Of a stretch of DNA of 64,000 nucleotides, positions 7,584-15,868 are shown piece after piece. This DNA is from an uncultured Oscillospiraceae bacterium. Its GTDB lineage: Bacteria > Bacillota > Clostridia > Oscillospirales > Ruminococcaceae. The stretch spans positions 1-64,000 of the forward strand of contig CAJUAN010000009.1 of assembly GCA_910584715.1 (NCBI GenBank). Direction: 5' to 3'. The notes beneath the pieces are model-generated. The model was not told the DNA's origin and ran no database searches. It saw only the letters and a program-made list of their open reading frames with translations. Positions within the stretch are counted from its first letter, which is position 1; each line of letters starts with the position of its first letter. Position numbers and translations under genes: made by a program.

Positions 7584-9061
7584 TAAGCCTCACCGTCCTC
7601 AAAGCCTAAATCCACGGACTCAACACCCTTTATCTCGTCAAGAAATTTTTTCGCGTCCTCCTCGGTATCGCCGTAATATTTGACCCTAAATTCCCACGGA
7701 GCTTTAACGCCGTCCCGCACCTCCTGCAAGTCCTGCAAACGTTCCGCAGTGTCGTCGATGATCACGGAGCGGTCAAAATCAATGTCTATCTCGGCGTTCT
7801 CCGCAATATCCGCGCCCATAAGATTTTTACCGATGTGGATCACACTCCGCACAAGAGACAGCAAAAACCGCTCCACCTCCGCATAGTGCTTGTCGGCGTT
7901 CTGGATAAGGTCTTGCTTGTCGCCCGTGTACTGTGTCGCGGTAACAACCGTCCCACCGTTGAATTGGTAGTGCTTGTTTCCCAGACCGCATTTGAACGAC
8001 AGATAATCCAGCGCGGACTGCACGCCCTTTGTATTGTCGTCCACGCGCAGGGCAGGGTTAAATTCCATGATAAAGCTGTTGGCTTTTTCCTTGCCCTGAT
8101 CTTCCGTCGGAAACTGTACATATGTAAATAACTGCTGATGTACATCGTCGGGAGCGATCTCTGTTCCGTTTTCATCAATATCTGAAAGCGATTTCTCCAT
8201 AAATATCTTTTTTTGTCCGAGATAAAAATCGGCGCAAAAATTGTTAAAGCAAAGGTCAACGGCTTTCAGCGCGTCAATCGCGCCGTGGATAATGGATACG
8301 CCCAGACCGTTGTTGTCCTCCACATTGTTATCAATATTCGGCATAAAAATTGCGAACCAAGGCACGGGCGAACCCGTGGCAAATCTGCGGATCATTTGGG
8401 CGGGAAGCTCCGCCTCCGCAAGCTGATCGTTCTCTGCAAGAAAGCGGCGGTTTTCGATGATGTAGCAGCCGTTTTTATCGAGAGTATGTATCTCCAAGAG
8501 CAAATATTTTTTGCCTTTTTCGACGGTCGAGGAAGCAAACGCCGCCTCGGTGATCCTGTCATTATCCACCGTCAGCGGGATAATGTAGTCCGCCGAAAGA
8601 TAATTAAAATTAAGAGCCGCGTCGGGAGAAATATCCACAGTCAGATCGCCGCCGCTGCCCGCAAGCTTAATGCCCGACGCGTGGATCGTGACCGCTCCCG
8701 TACCCGTAGCAAACGCCCGCTCTATCAGACGGTTGCCCTTTGTCCAGAAAGAGTTCGCGCCGAGAATGCCCTCGGTCTCGCGCCGTCCCTGCACAAAAAT
8801 ATTGGTCTGCTCGTCGGAAATTTTTATGTGGGTCTTGCTGTTGAGCAGGATCGAAGCCCAGTCCTCGCAGACCTTTTTACCCATTTTAAGGGTGTACAGA
8901 TCGCGTTCAATTCTTTTCTTTCCGTTGCTGTAGCTGAATCGGTGAAACGGTTTGAAGTACCCGCGCCACCAATCAAGCCATACGTCAATTTTGCTGTAGT
9001 ATTTATCGGATATGCTGTATCCGAGATTTTCGTTTATCCATGCTATGAGCTGCTTGTTCAA
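7583..9061 (-). CDS. Phage portal protein
   Basis: A 492-residue protein of the SPP1/A118-type portal class: an N-terminal helix-rich segment (YSKIDVWLDWWRGYFK), a central wing, a SFKCGLGNKHYQF crown-adjacent stretch and an acidic C-terminus. It forms the dodecameric DNA gate of the capsid. It sits between the large terminase and the minor head protein, and its start is preceded by a GGAGG RBS. Confidence 0.82.
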   Translation of the reverse strand: MNKQLIAWINENLGYSISDKYYSKIDVWLDWWRGYFKPFHRFSYSNGKKRIERDLYTLKMGKKVCEDWASILLNSKTHIKISDEQTNIFVQGRRETEGILGANSFWTKGNRLIERAFATGTGAVTIHASGIKLAGSGGDLTVDISPDAALNFNYLSADYIIPLTVDNDRITEAAFASSTVEKGKKYLLLEIHTLDKNGCYIIENRRFLAENDQLAEAELPAQMIRRFATGSPVPWFAIFMPNIDNNVEDNNGLGVSIIHGAIDALKAVDLCFNNFCADFYLGQKKIFMEKSLSDIDENGTEIAPDDVHQQLFTYVQFPTEDQGKEKANSFIMEFNPALRVDDNTKGVQSALDYLSFKCGLGNKHYQFNGGTVVTATQYTGDKQDLIQNADKHYAEVERFLLSLVRSVIHIGKNLMGADIAENAEIDIDFDRSVIIDDTAERLQDLQEVRDGVKAPWEFRVKYYGDTEEDAKKFLDEIKGVESVDLGFEDGEA

Positions 9062-9072
9062 GCCCTCACCTC

Positions 9073-10419
9073 CTAACTTTTATCAAAAATATTGAACAGC
9101 TTAATAAAGTGACTGAAGCTGTATTCCAGCGCGTCGGACGTGTCAATATCAAACGTACCGTCGTCAAGCCGCACGTCCTTTGTTTTCTCTTTAGCGTCCC
9201 ACGCCTGAGACGATAAGCTGTCGATAACGTTCAGGCAATCCTCATGGACGAAAAACCGTCCCTGCGTCATAAGACCGTTAAGCGCGTATATCCTGTCGTT
9301 TATCAAGCCTTTCCAACAGTCCCGCACAACGACCCGGATATTAGCGCGGATAAACGCAAGCCGTATGCCGTTTATTAACTCCTGCGAAGCGTTGTCGCAG
9401 TCGATATAAAGTATCCGCGCATTTGGGTAGAGCGCGTGAACATACTTATAAAACGTTATCAGCTCGCGGTTGATTCGGTCGGGATCAATCGTACCCTTGC
9501 CTTCGCCCATTTTGTAATCGGCTATAACGCCGAGTGCCTGATAATTTCCGAGGATAGCCGAAGCGACAAAGGTCACTTTAGACTTGTTTCCGCCGAAGTC
9601 CACGCCGATGGAAATAAACTTAACGCCGCTGTATTTTTTCGAGACGATAAATCTGTCGGGGTTATCGGCAAACTGCTGAAATATCAATCCCTCCGCAACA
9701 CAGCGGTCACCCTTGATGTACCGTCTGTATTCTACAGACTGCGGATTAAAGCGTGAAATAAAAACCGATCGGTTCTTATCGGAAATATTGATATTATCAA
9801 AAATAGTAAAATGCCCGTAATTATAGCCGCCGAGAAGCGTACCGTCCGCGTCCTTTTTTGCAAATTCGTCGATGTACTTTTTATAGATCGGAGCAAAAGG
9901 ACTGCCCGGGTTTAAATCCCAGAACACTTTTTGCCTTTTTGCCGCACCCTGACGGTTAAATGCTTCCGTGATCGTATTTTCGTGATGCAAGTCGATCTCG
10001 GTAGCGATCCACATTCCGATAGACGCGCCGCGGAATTTTGTATAGCTGTTGGATTTACCGCCGCCTACAAACATTACAATTTTTTTCTTGCCGCCGGTAA
10101 ACGTCCCCTTGATTATGAGCGCGTCGTTTCCGTCGTGCTTTCCCCATCTGCACTGTCCGCGGAAGTAGTGTTCAATGCCGAAGCCGTTGCAGTCGCCGAT
10201 AATAAGCTTCGCTGTAGCCGCGGTGGAAGCGGTCGCAAGGTGCAGCTTATCGGGAGTGTCCCTCAGCTCCTTGCAAAAGGCGATAACATTATCCACCGTC
10301 TTGCCCGCTCTGACCGCCCCCTCCGCAACATTGTAAACACATTCGCGGCAGCGACGGATATACTCTTTATGCTTATCGCTGAAATTGTAGGGGATAGTTT
10401 TTTTAGCCTTTATCGCCAT
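9073..10419 (-). CDS. terL: Terminase large subunit
   Basis: The 448-residue packaging motor has an ATPase part with a Walker A variant at residues 35-41 (AVRAGKT) and a hydrophobic strand ending in TEID near 130. A RuvC-like nuclease part follows, starting at SIGVDFGG (about 272) with a second acidic strand LYIDCDN (about 328). It would cut and pump phage DNA into proheads. It overlaps the candidate small subunit by 17 bases. In Mu this is the Gp28 slot, directly after Gp27. Confidence 0.85.
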   Translation of the reverse strand: MAIKAKKTIPYNFSDKHKEYIRRCRECVYNVAEGAVRAGKTVDNVIAFCKELRDTPDKLHLATASTAATAKLIIGDCNGFGIEHYFRGQCRWGKHDGNDALIIKGTFTGGKKKIVMFVGGGKSNSYTKFRGASIGMWIATEIDLHHENTITEAFNRQGAAKRQKVFWDLNPGSPFAPIYKKYIDEFAKKDADGTLLGGYNYGHFTIFDNINISDKNRSVFISRFNPQSVEYRRYIKGDRCVAEGLIFQQFADNPDRFIVSKKYSGVKFISIGVDFGGNKSKVTFVASAILGNYQALGVIADYKMGEGKGTIDPDRINRELITFYKYVHALYPNARILYIDCDNASQELINGIRLAFIRANIRVVVRDCWKGLINDRIYALNGLMTQGRFFVHEDCLNVIDSLSSQAWDAKEKTKDVRLDDGTFDIDTSDALEYSFSHFIKLFNIFDKS

Positions 10420-10873
10420 AGAGAGCCTCCTCGATGTCGGAAACGTCCTCGACCTCGGTGTCGCCTACAGGCTTGTCGCTGTACTTTCCGGGCAGCCTGT
10501 TTTTAAGCAGGAACTGCAATGCCGTGACATTTGGCAAAGCTTTTACGCGCTTGGTTTTAACTGACTTTTTCCCGCCCTTGAAGGACACTTCCTTTTCCGT
10601 ATGGGTTCCGCCCACAGCCGCGCCGATAAGAGCCGCTTCCGCCTCCGCGTTGATCAGATCGGCGTTCTCGGCAATAAATTTTGCCACGTCCTTACGGCGC
10701 GCGGCAAAGTCTTTCATCATTTGGGTTCGCTTCTTTTTATCGGGTTCGGAAAGCAGGGCATTAATAAGATCGGCAGCCGTCTGACCGCCGATCTCGCTTT
10801 CGTCTTGGGGATTTTCGGCGGACTTCATAGCCTCCGCCAGAGCGTTTATACTTGATTTTTCAACGGGGTTCAT
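10403..10873 (-). CDS. Terminase small subunit-like protein
   Basis: The 156-residue protein ends with VTALQFLLKNRLPGKYSDK, the motif common at the end of small terminase or DUF5681-like DNA-binding proteins (ALxFxLKNRxPxxW/Y). The N-terminal half is helical and charged. It precedes and overlaps terL. A Gp27-like gene further upstream (11857-12420) is an alternative small subunit, so the phage may use one or both. Confidence 0.6.
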   Translation of the reverse strand: MNPVEKSSINALAEAMKSAENPQDESEIGGQTAADLINALLSEPDKKKRTQMMKDFAARRKDVAKFIAENADLINAEAEAALIGAAVGGTHTEKEVSFKGGKKSVKTKRVKALPNVTALQFLLKNRLPGKYSDKPVGDTEVEDVSDIEEALYGDKG

Positions 10874-11045
10874 TTTTATTCGCCTCGTTTCTCAATGCCT
10901 GACAAAGCCATAATCCTGTGGCTTTGATTTGCTTGCTCAGCTCTGCGACATCGCCGTAAAATTCTTTGCTGAGAGCTTCCTGCTGTGCTTCCTTAAGTAT
11001 TTCGAGTTGGTCTTTAAGCAGCTCAACATACTCGCGCATATTCAT
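10860..11045 (-). CDS. Small coiled-coil phage protein
   Basis: A 61-residue helical protein (REYVELLKDQLEILKEAQQEAL). The frame extends 24 residues upstream, but the ATG at 11045 has a good RBS (AGAGGTG) eight bases before it, and the upstream part overlaps a repeat array. It overlaps the start of the terminase small-subunit-like gene by 14 bp. No function is recognised. Confidence 0.5.
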   Translation of the reverse strand: MNMREYVELLKDQLEILKEAQQEALSKEFYGDVAELSKQIKATGLWLCQALRNEANKNEPR

Positions 11046-11078
11046 AAATTCACCTCTTTCAAAAAACGCACGGAAACG

Positions 11079-11095
11079 CGTTCTAAGGCGTTCCT
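11079..11095. repeat. Prophage CGTT repeat, site B
   Basis: Two CGTTCTAAGG/CGTTCCTGC units spaced 10 bp apart, just upstream of the 10860-11045 gene and close to array C. It belongs to the same family as the arrays at 5064, 19913 and 24201. Confidence 0.4.
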
Positions 11096-11117
11096 GCTTC
11101 GAGTGGTATAGTTTCAC

Positions 11118-11371
11118 GGAAAAATTATTAAAACGCCGCTATAACGCCTTTTAACGGCTGTTTAACGCTATCTCCCGCCGTACCCGAAATTTCGGGCGCG
11201 CTTCGCCATTCGGCGCGGAGAGATTTCCGTCCGTGAATACCGATTATATAACCGAAAATCCGAACAGGGGAACGTATCAACCCTGCCCGGAAGGCTGAGC
11301 CTTCACCCATGCCGCCATTCATTTGCCGGTAATGGTGAAATTCTGCTCGGTAACGAAATTGCTATGTATCG
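11118..11371 (-). promoter_or_regulatory. Hairpin-rich leader before packaging genes
   Basis: This 254-bp gap in an otherwise packed operon has several dyads: a hairpin straddling the NusG-like stop (arms at 11350-11356 and 11369-11375), GAAGGCT/AGCCTTC at 11290-11304, and the palindrome CCCGAAATTTCGGG at 11183-11196. LoaP-type NusG paralogs act on RNA hairpins in the leaders of long operons (known for LoaP), so this could be the target of the protein encoded just upstream. The open frame 11128-11322 inside it has no RBS and I do not call it. Confidence 0.35.
11132..11171. repeat. Prophage 11-bp periodic repeat, site C
   Basis: Four AACG(C/G)C units begin at 11132, 11143, 11153 and 11164 (steps 11, 10, 11). 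It is the same sequence family as the other arrays but read on the opposite strand (TTTAACGCC type). It lies in the untranslated leader between the NusG-like gene and the packaging genes. Confidence 0.5.
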
Positions 11372-11860
11372 TTACTTGCCCAATTCCGATATTTTCTCCA
11401 CGCTCAGATTGGCGCGGTGAACTTTCCCGCCGAACCGTACCTCTATGCGCGCCTTTTTCTGTCTTGGATTTAAGTATGTGATTTTGTCCTCGTGTCCCGC
11501 AAGAAAACCATCACAGACGATTTGCTCGTCCTCAAGACGGAGGACGGTTGACGGTTCTATTATTTCGCCGCTGTTGGAGAGCCACCGTATCATATTAGCT
11601 TCGTGTTCGGGGAGCGGAGTGGGATTTCCTAAAAAGCGTATCACGCCGGAAATGGGATTGATCCTGTGGAACATTTCCGCGCCGTAGTCGATATCCACAA
11701 AAACGTAACCGGGGAAAAGATTTTTTACCATCTTGCTCCACAGACCGCCCTTGCGGATAATGATCCGCTCCCGCGGAACGTCCGCGGCGATGCCCTCTCG
11801 GAGAAGCCGGCAGCGCACGTCGAGCTCCTTGCCCGTCTGCACTTGTAATACATAGATCAT
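11372..11860 (-). CDS. NusG/LoaP-like transcription antiterminator
   Basis: The 162-residue protein has an N-terminal NGN domain (WYVLQV-like start MIYVLQVQTGKE, GYVFVDIDY near residue 55, SGVIRFLG near 78) and a C-terminal KOW domain (ITYLNPRQKKARIEV, about 128-150). NusG paralogs of the LoaP/RfaH class ride on RNA polymerase and read through terminators of one operon. Its place before the packaging and head genes suggests late-operon antitermination, a role played by Q or C in other phages. It overlaps the Gp27-like gene by four bases. Confidence 0.8.
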   Translation of the reverse strand: MIYVLQVQTGKELDVRCRLLREGIAADVPRERIIIRKGGLWSKMVKNLFPGYVFVDIDYGAEMFHRINPISGVIRFLGNPTPLPEHEANMIRWLSNSGEIIEPSTVLRLEDEQIVCDGFLAGHEDKITYLNPRQKKARIEVRFGGKVHRANLSVEKISELGK

Positions 11861-12420
11861 GAGCTGTCGCCTCCTTCCAGTTCGGACTTCTTTTTATCAA
11901 CGTACTCCGAAAGCTGTTTGTAAAGCACAGGATTATCGACTGCAAGCCCTTTGAAAAATTTATCCTTGACTGCGTCAAAGCCTGCAGCTTCAATATCCTT
12001 GTTTTTCAAATCCAGATTTCGTTTGTACGCCGCGACCCTTACAAGTTCGGAAGCTTGTTTCATAAGTTTAAGCGGATCGGTGTTCTTCAGATCGTCCGAG
12101 GTGACCTGTTCCACCGAAGTAAAAAGCTTGTACGCCATGAGCTGGATAATGCCCTCGGTACTGTTCATGTCGGGATATCTGTTCAGCTCCTGCATGACGA
12201 TCTTAAAATTTTCCTGCGCCATTCTCAGAGTCGCCAGCGATTCGCAAAGACCTTTCGCATGAGTGCATACCGCCTGTTTGGAGATCGTTTGTCCTGTGTT
12301 GTCCCGGATAAATTCGGCGATCTCCGCATAGCTGAATTGATTTGACACAATCATTTCTTCAACGGTCGCCTTGAATTCGGGGTCTAATCTGTCTATTTTG
12401 GAACGCTTACGCCTTGCCAT
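11857..12420 (-). CDS. Mu Gp27-like (DUF3486) DNA-binding protein
   Basis: The 187-residue protein starts with a basic MARRKRSKIDRLDPEF segment followed by a helix-turn-helix (EMIVSNQFSYAEIAEF... ISKQAVCTHAKG, residues 20-60) and a long helical C-terminus, matching the phage Mu gp27 family, the proposed small terminase of Mu. It lies in the Mu-like order Gp26-Gp27-TerL, with a NusG-like gene inserted. The HTH is closely related to the C-terminal domain of this phage's antirepressor (21758-22474). Confidence 0.78.
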   Translation of the reverse strand: MARRKRSKIDRLDPEFKATVEEMIVSNQFSYAEIAEFIRDNTGQTISKQAVCTHAKGLCESLATLRMAQENFKIVMQELNRYPDMNSTEGIIQLMAYKLFTSVEQVTSDDLKNTDPLKLMKQASELVRVAAYKRNLDLKNKDIEAAGFDAVKDKFFKGLAVDNPVLYKQLSEYVDKKKSELEGGDSS

Positions 12421-12431
12421 TTTATCACGTC

Positions 12432-12755
12432 CTATGCGTTTACGCAGGGGTCGCTGACCGCCCCCGCAAGAAGCTGTATGCCCTTTGCGGTAAGCTTGCC
12501 CTCCAGTTCGTCCATGGGATAGTCCGCAAGTTCAACAGACTTTTTAGTATCAACATGGCGTATGCGGATATATTCCGATTCGATAAGATAATTAACGCTG
12601 TCGGCGAAATCATCGTTATCAAATCCCAACGCCGAGCGTATCGACGAAAGCTTGTTATAGTCTGTTCTGAGCATATTTATTCCGCGCAGGACTTTTCCGT
12701 TATTTTCAATAAAATTCGCGGCGCGGGCTTTTTTCATCATTGCTTCGGGGTTCAT
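12432..12755 (-). CDS. Putative winged-helix phage protein (Gp26 position)
   Basis: A 107-residue helical protein with a winged-helix-like arrangement: helices around residues 15-60, then FADSVNYLIESEYIRIRHV and a short wing, ending in ELEGKLTAKGIQLL. It occupies the slot of Mu gp26 between a membrane/coiled-coil protein and Gp27. The start overlaps the upstream stop by one base. The function is unknown. Confidence 0.55.
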   Translation of the reverse strand: MNPEAMMKKARAANFIENNGKVLRGINMLRTDYNKLSSIRSALGFDNDDFADSVNYLIESEYIRIRHVDTKKSVELADYPMDELEGKLTAKGIQLLAGAVSDPCVNA

Positions 12756-13033
12756 TATGAGCTGCCTCCTTTGCTTATGGTCATTAAAATTTCCATGATA
12801 CTGTCAAGCTTTTTGTCTACCCTTGCCTGTTCGCGAAAGTAGTCGTCCTTCGTCAGATAATTGTCCTTTATCCTACGGATATCATTGGTGTTTTCCGTAA
12901 CACTTTTTTTCACTTCGTCGAGTTCCGACTTGTCGGCTTTATCGTCAAGCCGGTCAAATGCGCGCTTTACAAAAAAGCCGATTATTCCTACCAACGCAGT
13001 GATTATCGCCATTATGACCTCTGAATGTTCCAT
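12755..13033 (-). CDS. Small membrane/coiled-coil protein (holin or Gp25 position)
   Basis: The 92-residue protein has one N-terminal membrane helix (IMAIITALVGIIGFFV, residues 7-22) followed by a long charged coiled coil. This layout is shared by XhlA-type lysis proteins and Mu gp25-type proteins, and I cannot separate the two. It is the first gene after the 13056-13090 palindrome and so likely the first gene of the late transcript. Confidence 0.55.
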   Translation of the reverse strand: MEHSEVIMAIITALVGIIGFFVKRAFDRLDDKADKSELDEVKKSVTENTNDIRRIKDNYLTKDDYFREQARVDKKLDSIMEILMTISKGGSS

Positions 13034-13055
13034 GTCCGCACCCCCTAAAAAATTA

Positions 13056-13090
13056 ATGGTGTATGATTTTATACTTTAATCATACACCAT
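13056..13090. promoter_or_regulatory. 13-bp perfect inverted repeat before late genes
   Basis: Arms ATGGTGTATGATT (13056-13068) and AATCATACACCAT (13078-13090) with a 9-bp spacer, in the gap between the Mor-like activator gene and the late operon. In Mu, Mor binds a dyad upstream of the middle promoter, so this may be its operator here. On the minus strand it is followed by a run of T, so a mor terminator is the alternative; the stem is only about 40% GC. Confidence 0.5.
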
Positions 13091-13136
13091 ATTTATACGA
13101 AGCGTCCATTGGAATTTTACAGAACTTTATTACAAT

Positions 13137-13457
13137 TTATTTTTTATCAAACAGAGATATCTGACCGTCGAGCGGAGCGTATTTTATTCGTTTGATTTCA
13201 CTTGAAACGATCTTACGAATAGAATCCTCTGATAAATCATATTCCCGAGCCAGTTTTCCGTAATTTCCGCCGTTAAATTTATTTTTAATTTCCATATTGC
13301 GCACGGGAATTGTAATTCTTTTAGGCATACGCACTCTTATAGCCGAGCCTGCATAATTTTTAAGCAGCTTTTTGTACGCTTCCAAGCCGATACACTCCGC
13401 AAGCTGACGCTGATCAGCGTCCAGATCGTCGAGAGTTAATTTATCAAGCAGACTCAC
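13137..13457 (-). CDS. Mor-family transcription activator
   Basis: The 106-residue protein fits the Mor/C activator family: N-terminal helical dimerisation part (LTLDDLDADQRQLAECIGLEAYKKLL), then a basic HTH (ARE-YDLSEDSIRKIV, about 75-90), preceded by the typical G-x-Y-x-x-L-A motif. Mor turns on middle transcription in Mu. The start is a GTG seven bases after AGGAGG. The adjacent palindrome at 13056-13090 is a candidate binding site. Confidence 0.75.
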   Translation of the reverse strand: MSLLDKLTLDDLDADQRQLAECIGLEAYKKLLKNYAGSAIRVRMPKRITIPVRNMEIKNKFNGGNYGKLAREYDLSEDSIRKIVSSEIKRIKYAPLDGQISLFDKK

Positions 13458-13468
13458 AGCAGCACCTC

Positions 13469-13729
13469 CTAAAGCAAACTCGTTTGGATATAGTCGTCAT
13501 CGGGAAGCTTCTCCCGCGGAACGCGCGGCTGATATTCCCTCGCGGTAAAAATATCAATACCGCAGAAAGCGTAATGTTTACAGTGATTTACAGCTTTGGC
13601 TTTTGCGGCGGAGTAAAATATCCCGTTGCCGCTGTCGCCGCAGGGAGCGTCTGCAAAGCATACAAAGTCCGTTCCGTCGCCGTTGTAGTCCTCCGCATTC
13701 GAGCAGTAACGGCAGTATTGGTTAGGCAT
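13469..13729 (-). CDS. Cys-rich small phage protein
   Basis: An 86-residue protein with seven cysteines, including a CRYC pair near the N-terminus, suggesting a metal-binding fold. The ATG at 13729 is six bases from AAGGTG; a GTG at 13738 is less likely. It ends just before the mor-like gene. No family is recognised. Confidence 0.5.
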   Translation of the reverse strand: MPNQYCRYCSNAEDYNGDGTDFVCFADAPCGDSGNGIFYSAAKAKAVNHCKHYAFCGIDIFTAREYQPRVPREKLPDDDYIQTSLL

Positions 13730-14141
13730 TGGGTTCACCTTTTCGTATCAGTTCAATTGACGTGTTGTTTTTTATAAAGTGCGATTTTAAGGCGCGGAAA
13801 GAGTTAAAATACGGCTCATAATATTTATAGTGAAGTCGGTCGTAATTTTCCGCTTCGAATTTTTCACGCTGTTTTTTGCTCATACCCTTAAATATCTCAT
13901 CTTTTTCCTTTTTACTGAAAGCTGACTTTACACCACAATGAAAAAATTTGCGTCGTATCTCGCAATCCTTTGCGACCCATTCGCCTTTTATGCACCCATT
14001 AACATAAACGGCAATGCAATATTTTAATTTTCCACTTTTGGCAACGCAGAGCGAAACGTCGTATCCGTCGATTTTCATATCAACCATGCCGAGCGGATTG
14101 CTCATTTCATTTTCTGCCGCAAGCCATTCTTCTTTTGTCAA
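13722..14141 (-). CDS. Hypothetical early phage protein
   Basis: A 139-residue protein with a beta-rich N-terminal half (MKIDGYDVSLCVAKSGKLKYCIAVYVNG) and a charged helical C-terminal half. It starts with TTG at 14141, nine bases after AAGGAGG and overlapping the GemA stop (TTGA), so it is co-translated with GemA. No function is recognised. Confidence 0.55.
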   Translation of the reverse strand: MTKEEWLAAENEMSNPLGMVDMKIDGYDVSLCVAKSGKLKYCIAVYVNGCIKGEWVAKDCEIRRKFFHCGVKSAFSKKEKDEIFKGMSKKQREKFEAENYDRLHYKYYEPYFNSFRALKSHFIKNNTSIELIRKGEPNA

Positions 14142-14641
14142 GATTTTTCCCTCCTTTTCATTTTTCGTTCCGCAGACCGGACATACCGTTTCAGCCCCTC
14201 GATCAGCTTTGCACCTTCGTCGAAATGCACCCTGTCAAAAATCTCCTTGCCGGGTTTAGCCATATTATTGTCCAGAATCGCACGTATCGCACCTGCCATG
14301 CGTTCTCCGGGAGTGACGGGAGTACCGTCCTCATGCAGCATGGGCTTTTCGTCCAGCTCGCACAGACGGTACATAAACCGCCATGCAAGGGACTGCTGTT
14401 CCGTGGTCATCATTCCCGCCACGGCGGGTTTATAGGCTTTCGGATTTCGTTTTTCCGGCGGGACGGTCTCGCCTCCGAGCCGCGCCTTAAGCTCGCGGAT
14501 CACGTCCTCGGTCTCCCTGTCGGTAAGCTCCTTGGTGGATTCCTTGCCCGTCACGCTCAGGACTAAAGCATGGCGGTCGTCGTCGTTCATGCCGAGCTGT
14601 CCGCACATACCGAATATTGCTTTGCGCTGCGCGGTGGTCAT
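14138..14641 (-). CDS. gemA: GemA-like regulatory protein (Mu Gp16 family)
   Basis: The 167-residue protein starts TTAQRKAIFGMCGQLGMNDD followed by a DRETEDVIRELKA helix, the DUF1018 pattern of Mu GemA/Gp16. GemA modulates host gene expression in Mu-like phages, but the mechanism is poorly defined. It sits between small early genes and mor, as in Mu, which helps fix the phage type. Confidence 0.8.
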   Translation of the reverse strand: MTTAQRKAIFGMCGQLGMNDDDRHALVLSVTGKESTKELTDRETEDVIRELKARLGGETVPPEKRNPKAYKPAVAGMMTTEQQSLAWRFMYRLCELDEKPMLHEDGTPVTPGERMAGAIRAILDNNMAKPGKEIFDRVHFDEGAKLIEGLKRYVRSAERKMKRREKS

Positions 14642-14642
14642 T

Positions 14643-14831
14643 TCAAAATCCTCCTTTGCTTATTTTTCTGCAAATTTTGTTCCGTCCACGGGGACGGTAT
14701 CCATCTTCCAGCACGTTCAAAAATTGTTTTCGCGTAATGCTGTCAAAGCACAGATAACCAACAGACGGAAAATATTCACGCGGGCAGTTCTCGCCAAATC
14801 TGCACCGCTCCGATTTAGGACATTTCTGCAT
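14643..14831 (-). CDS. Small Cys-containing phage protein
   Basis: A 62-residue basic protein with cysteines at 4, 10, 16 and 28 (CPKSERCRFGENCPREYFP), suggesting a small zinc-binding fold. The frame extends upstream to 14849, but the ATG at 14831 fits the preceding RBS (AGAGAGG) better. It overlaps the upstream gene's 3' end. The function is unknown. Confidence 0.45.
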   Translation of the reverse strand: MQKCPKSERCRFGENCPREYFPSVGYLCFDSITRKQFLNVLEDGYRPRGRNKICRKISKGGF

Positions 14832-15177
14832 TTTTCCCACCTCTCTCAACAGGCAAAAGCTTTATGACAATGCCCTCCGCTATGTTTTTTATGCCCGACA
14901 GCTTTTTATCTGTAACCAGTACCGCGCCGCGGAACGGCTTGTAACGCTTTTCCTTGTTCCAGTCGCAAAGCGGTTCGACATAAATATCATAATATCCTCC
15001 GATCGTGAGCCGCTCGGACTGTTCCCACACGGGGACGTGAAACGGCATATGCCACTCTGTATATTCCTTGATCTCACGGCGGATTATCCTTGCCTCCTCG
15101 TAGGTTTCCGTCACGATCAGCAGATCGCTTCGGGTCGCCGTTAAAAGCAGACGGCGTATATCAAGCACGTTTATCAT
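14815..15177 (-). CDS. Hypothetical early phage protein
   Basis: A 120-residue mixed alpha/beta protein (MINVLDIRRLLLTATRSDLLIV...). The ATG at 15177 follows GGAGGCGATACG; a longer form from 15198 lacks an RBS. It lies in the tightly packed early operon between the 215-residue protein and gemA. No domain is recognised. Confidence 0.5.
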   Translation of the reverse strand: MINVLDIRRLLLTATRSDLLIVTETYEEARIIRREIKEYTEWHMPFHVPVWEQSERLTIGGYYDIYVEPLCDWNKEKRYKPFRGAVLVTDKKLSGIKNIAEGIVIKLLPVERGGKNAEMS

Positions 15178-15220
15178 CGTATCGCCTCCTGCAAGCAAGG
15201 GCGGGATATCCCGCCCAAAC

Positions 15221-15868
15221 TTATGTGATAGTAATTTTCGGAGTTTCCTCCACCGTTACCGCCGTGTTTATGTACTCAAGCACCTCCGCGATGCGCTCGT
15301 CGGACACTCCGCCGCTCGCAGACAGCAGACGTTCAAATTCCTGCCATGCAGCCGCCTCCGAGAGCATATACGCAAAATCGGACGCTTTGGATTCGTCCAG
15401 TCCCGCAAGCTTCATGAGATTGTTTTTATCGCCGTCAAAATTCTTGCCCTTGACGCGCTTGTAAAGTACCCTGCGGGTCTTGTCATCGTCGGAAATTTGG
15501 GTTATACACATTTCGACGGACGTGCCGCGCAGATATTCTTTTTTGTACAGTGCGGCAAGGAGCCGCCTCGCGTTGGCGGAAAGCTTGTAAGTGACCTCCT
15601 CGGTAACAACGTCGCTGTAAGCTTCCCCGAAAATCTTTTTAAGCATGGACGGGTATACCAGCGCAACCTTGTCGGCATAGTTCGCGGTCACAGCCGCGCC
15701 GTCTCCCGAATACCTCACCGTGCGGTACTTGGTATCCTCCACATCGGTCTCAAACTGTTTGAGCAGTTCCGCCTCGATTCCGTCCGATTCAGACTTGAGA
15801 GCCGCTGTCTGCCGCTTGATCTCAGCCAGACGGTTGACCTTTTCGGCTATTTCATTGGTATTAAGCAT
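15221..15868 (-). CDS. Hypothetical early protein (Gam position)
   Basis: A 215-residue protein with an N-terminal coiled coil (NRLAEIKRQTAALKSESDGIEAEL interrupted by Q and E) followed by a mixed domain. Mu encodes the nuclease inhibitor Gam in this part of the early operon, and the coiled-coil start is reminiscent. The rest does not match Gam as I know it, so I leave it unnamed. Its start overlaps the AbrB-like gene by eight bases. Confidence 0.5.
   Translation of the reverse strand: MLNTNEIAEKVNRLAEIKRQTAALKSESDGIEAELLKQFETDVEDTKYRTVRYSGDGAAVTANYADKVALVYPSMLKKIFGEAYSDVVTEEVTYKLSANARRLLAALYKKEYLRGTSVEMCITQISDDDKTRRVLYKRVKGKNFDGDKNNLMKLAGLDESKASDFAYMLSEAAAWQEFERLLSASGGVSDERIAEVLEYINTAVTVEETPKITIT

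Noticed and set aside
11128..11322. 64-codon frame between the NusG-like gene and the packaging genes
   Set aside because: No RBS, overlaps repeat array C and several hairpins; better explained as an untranslated leader.
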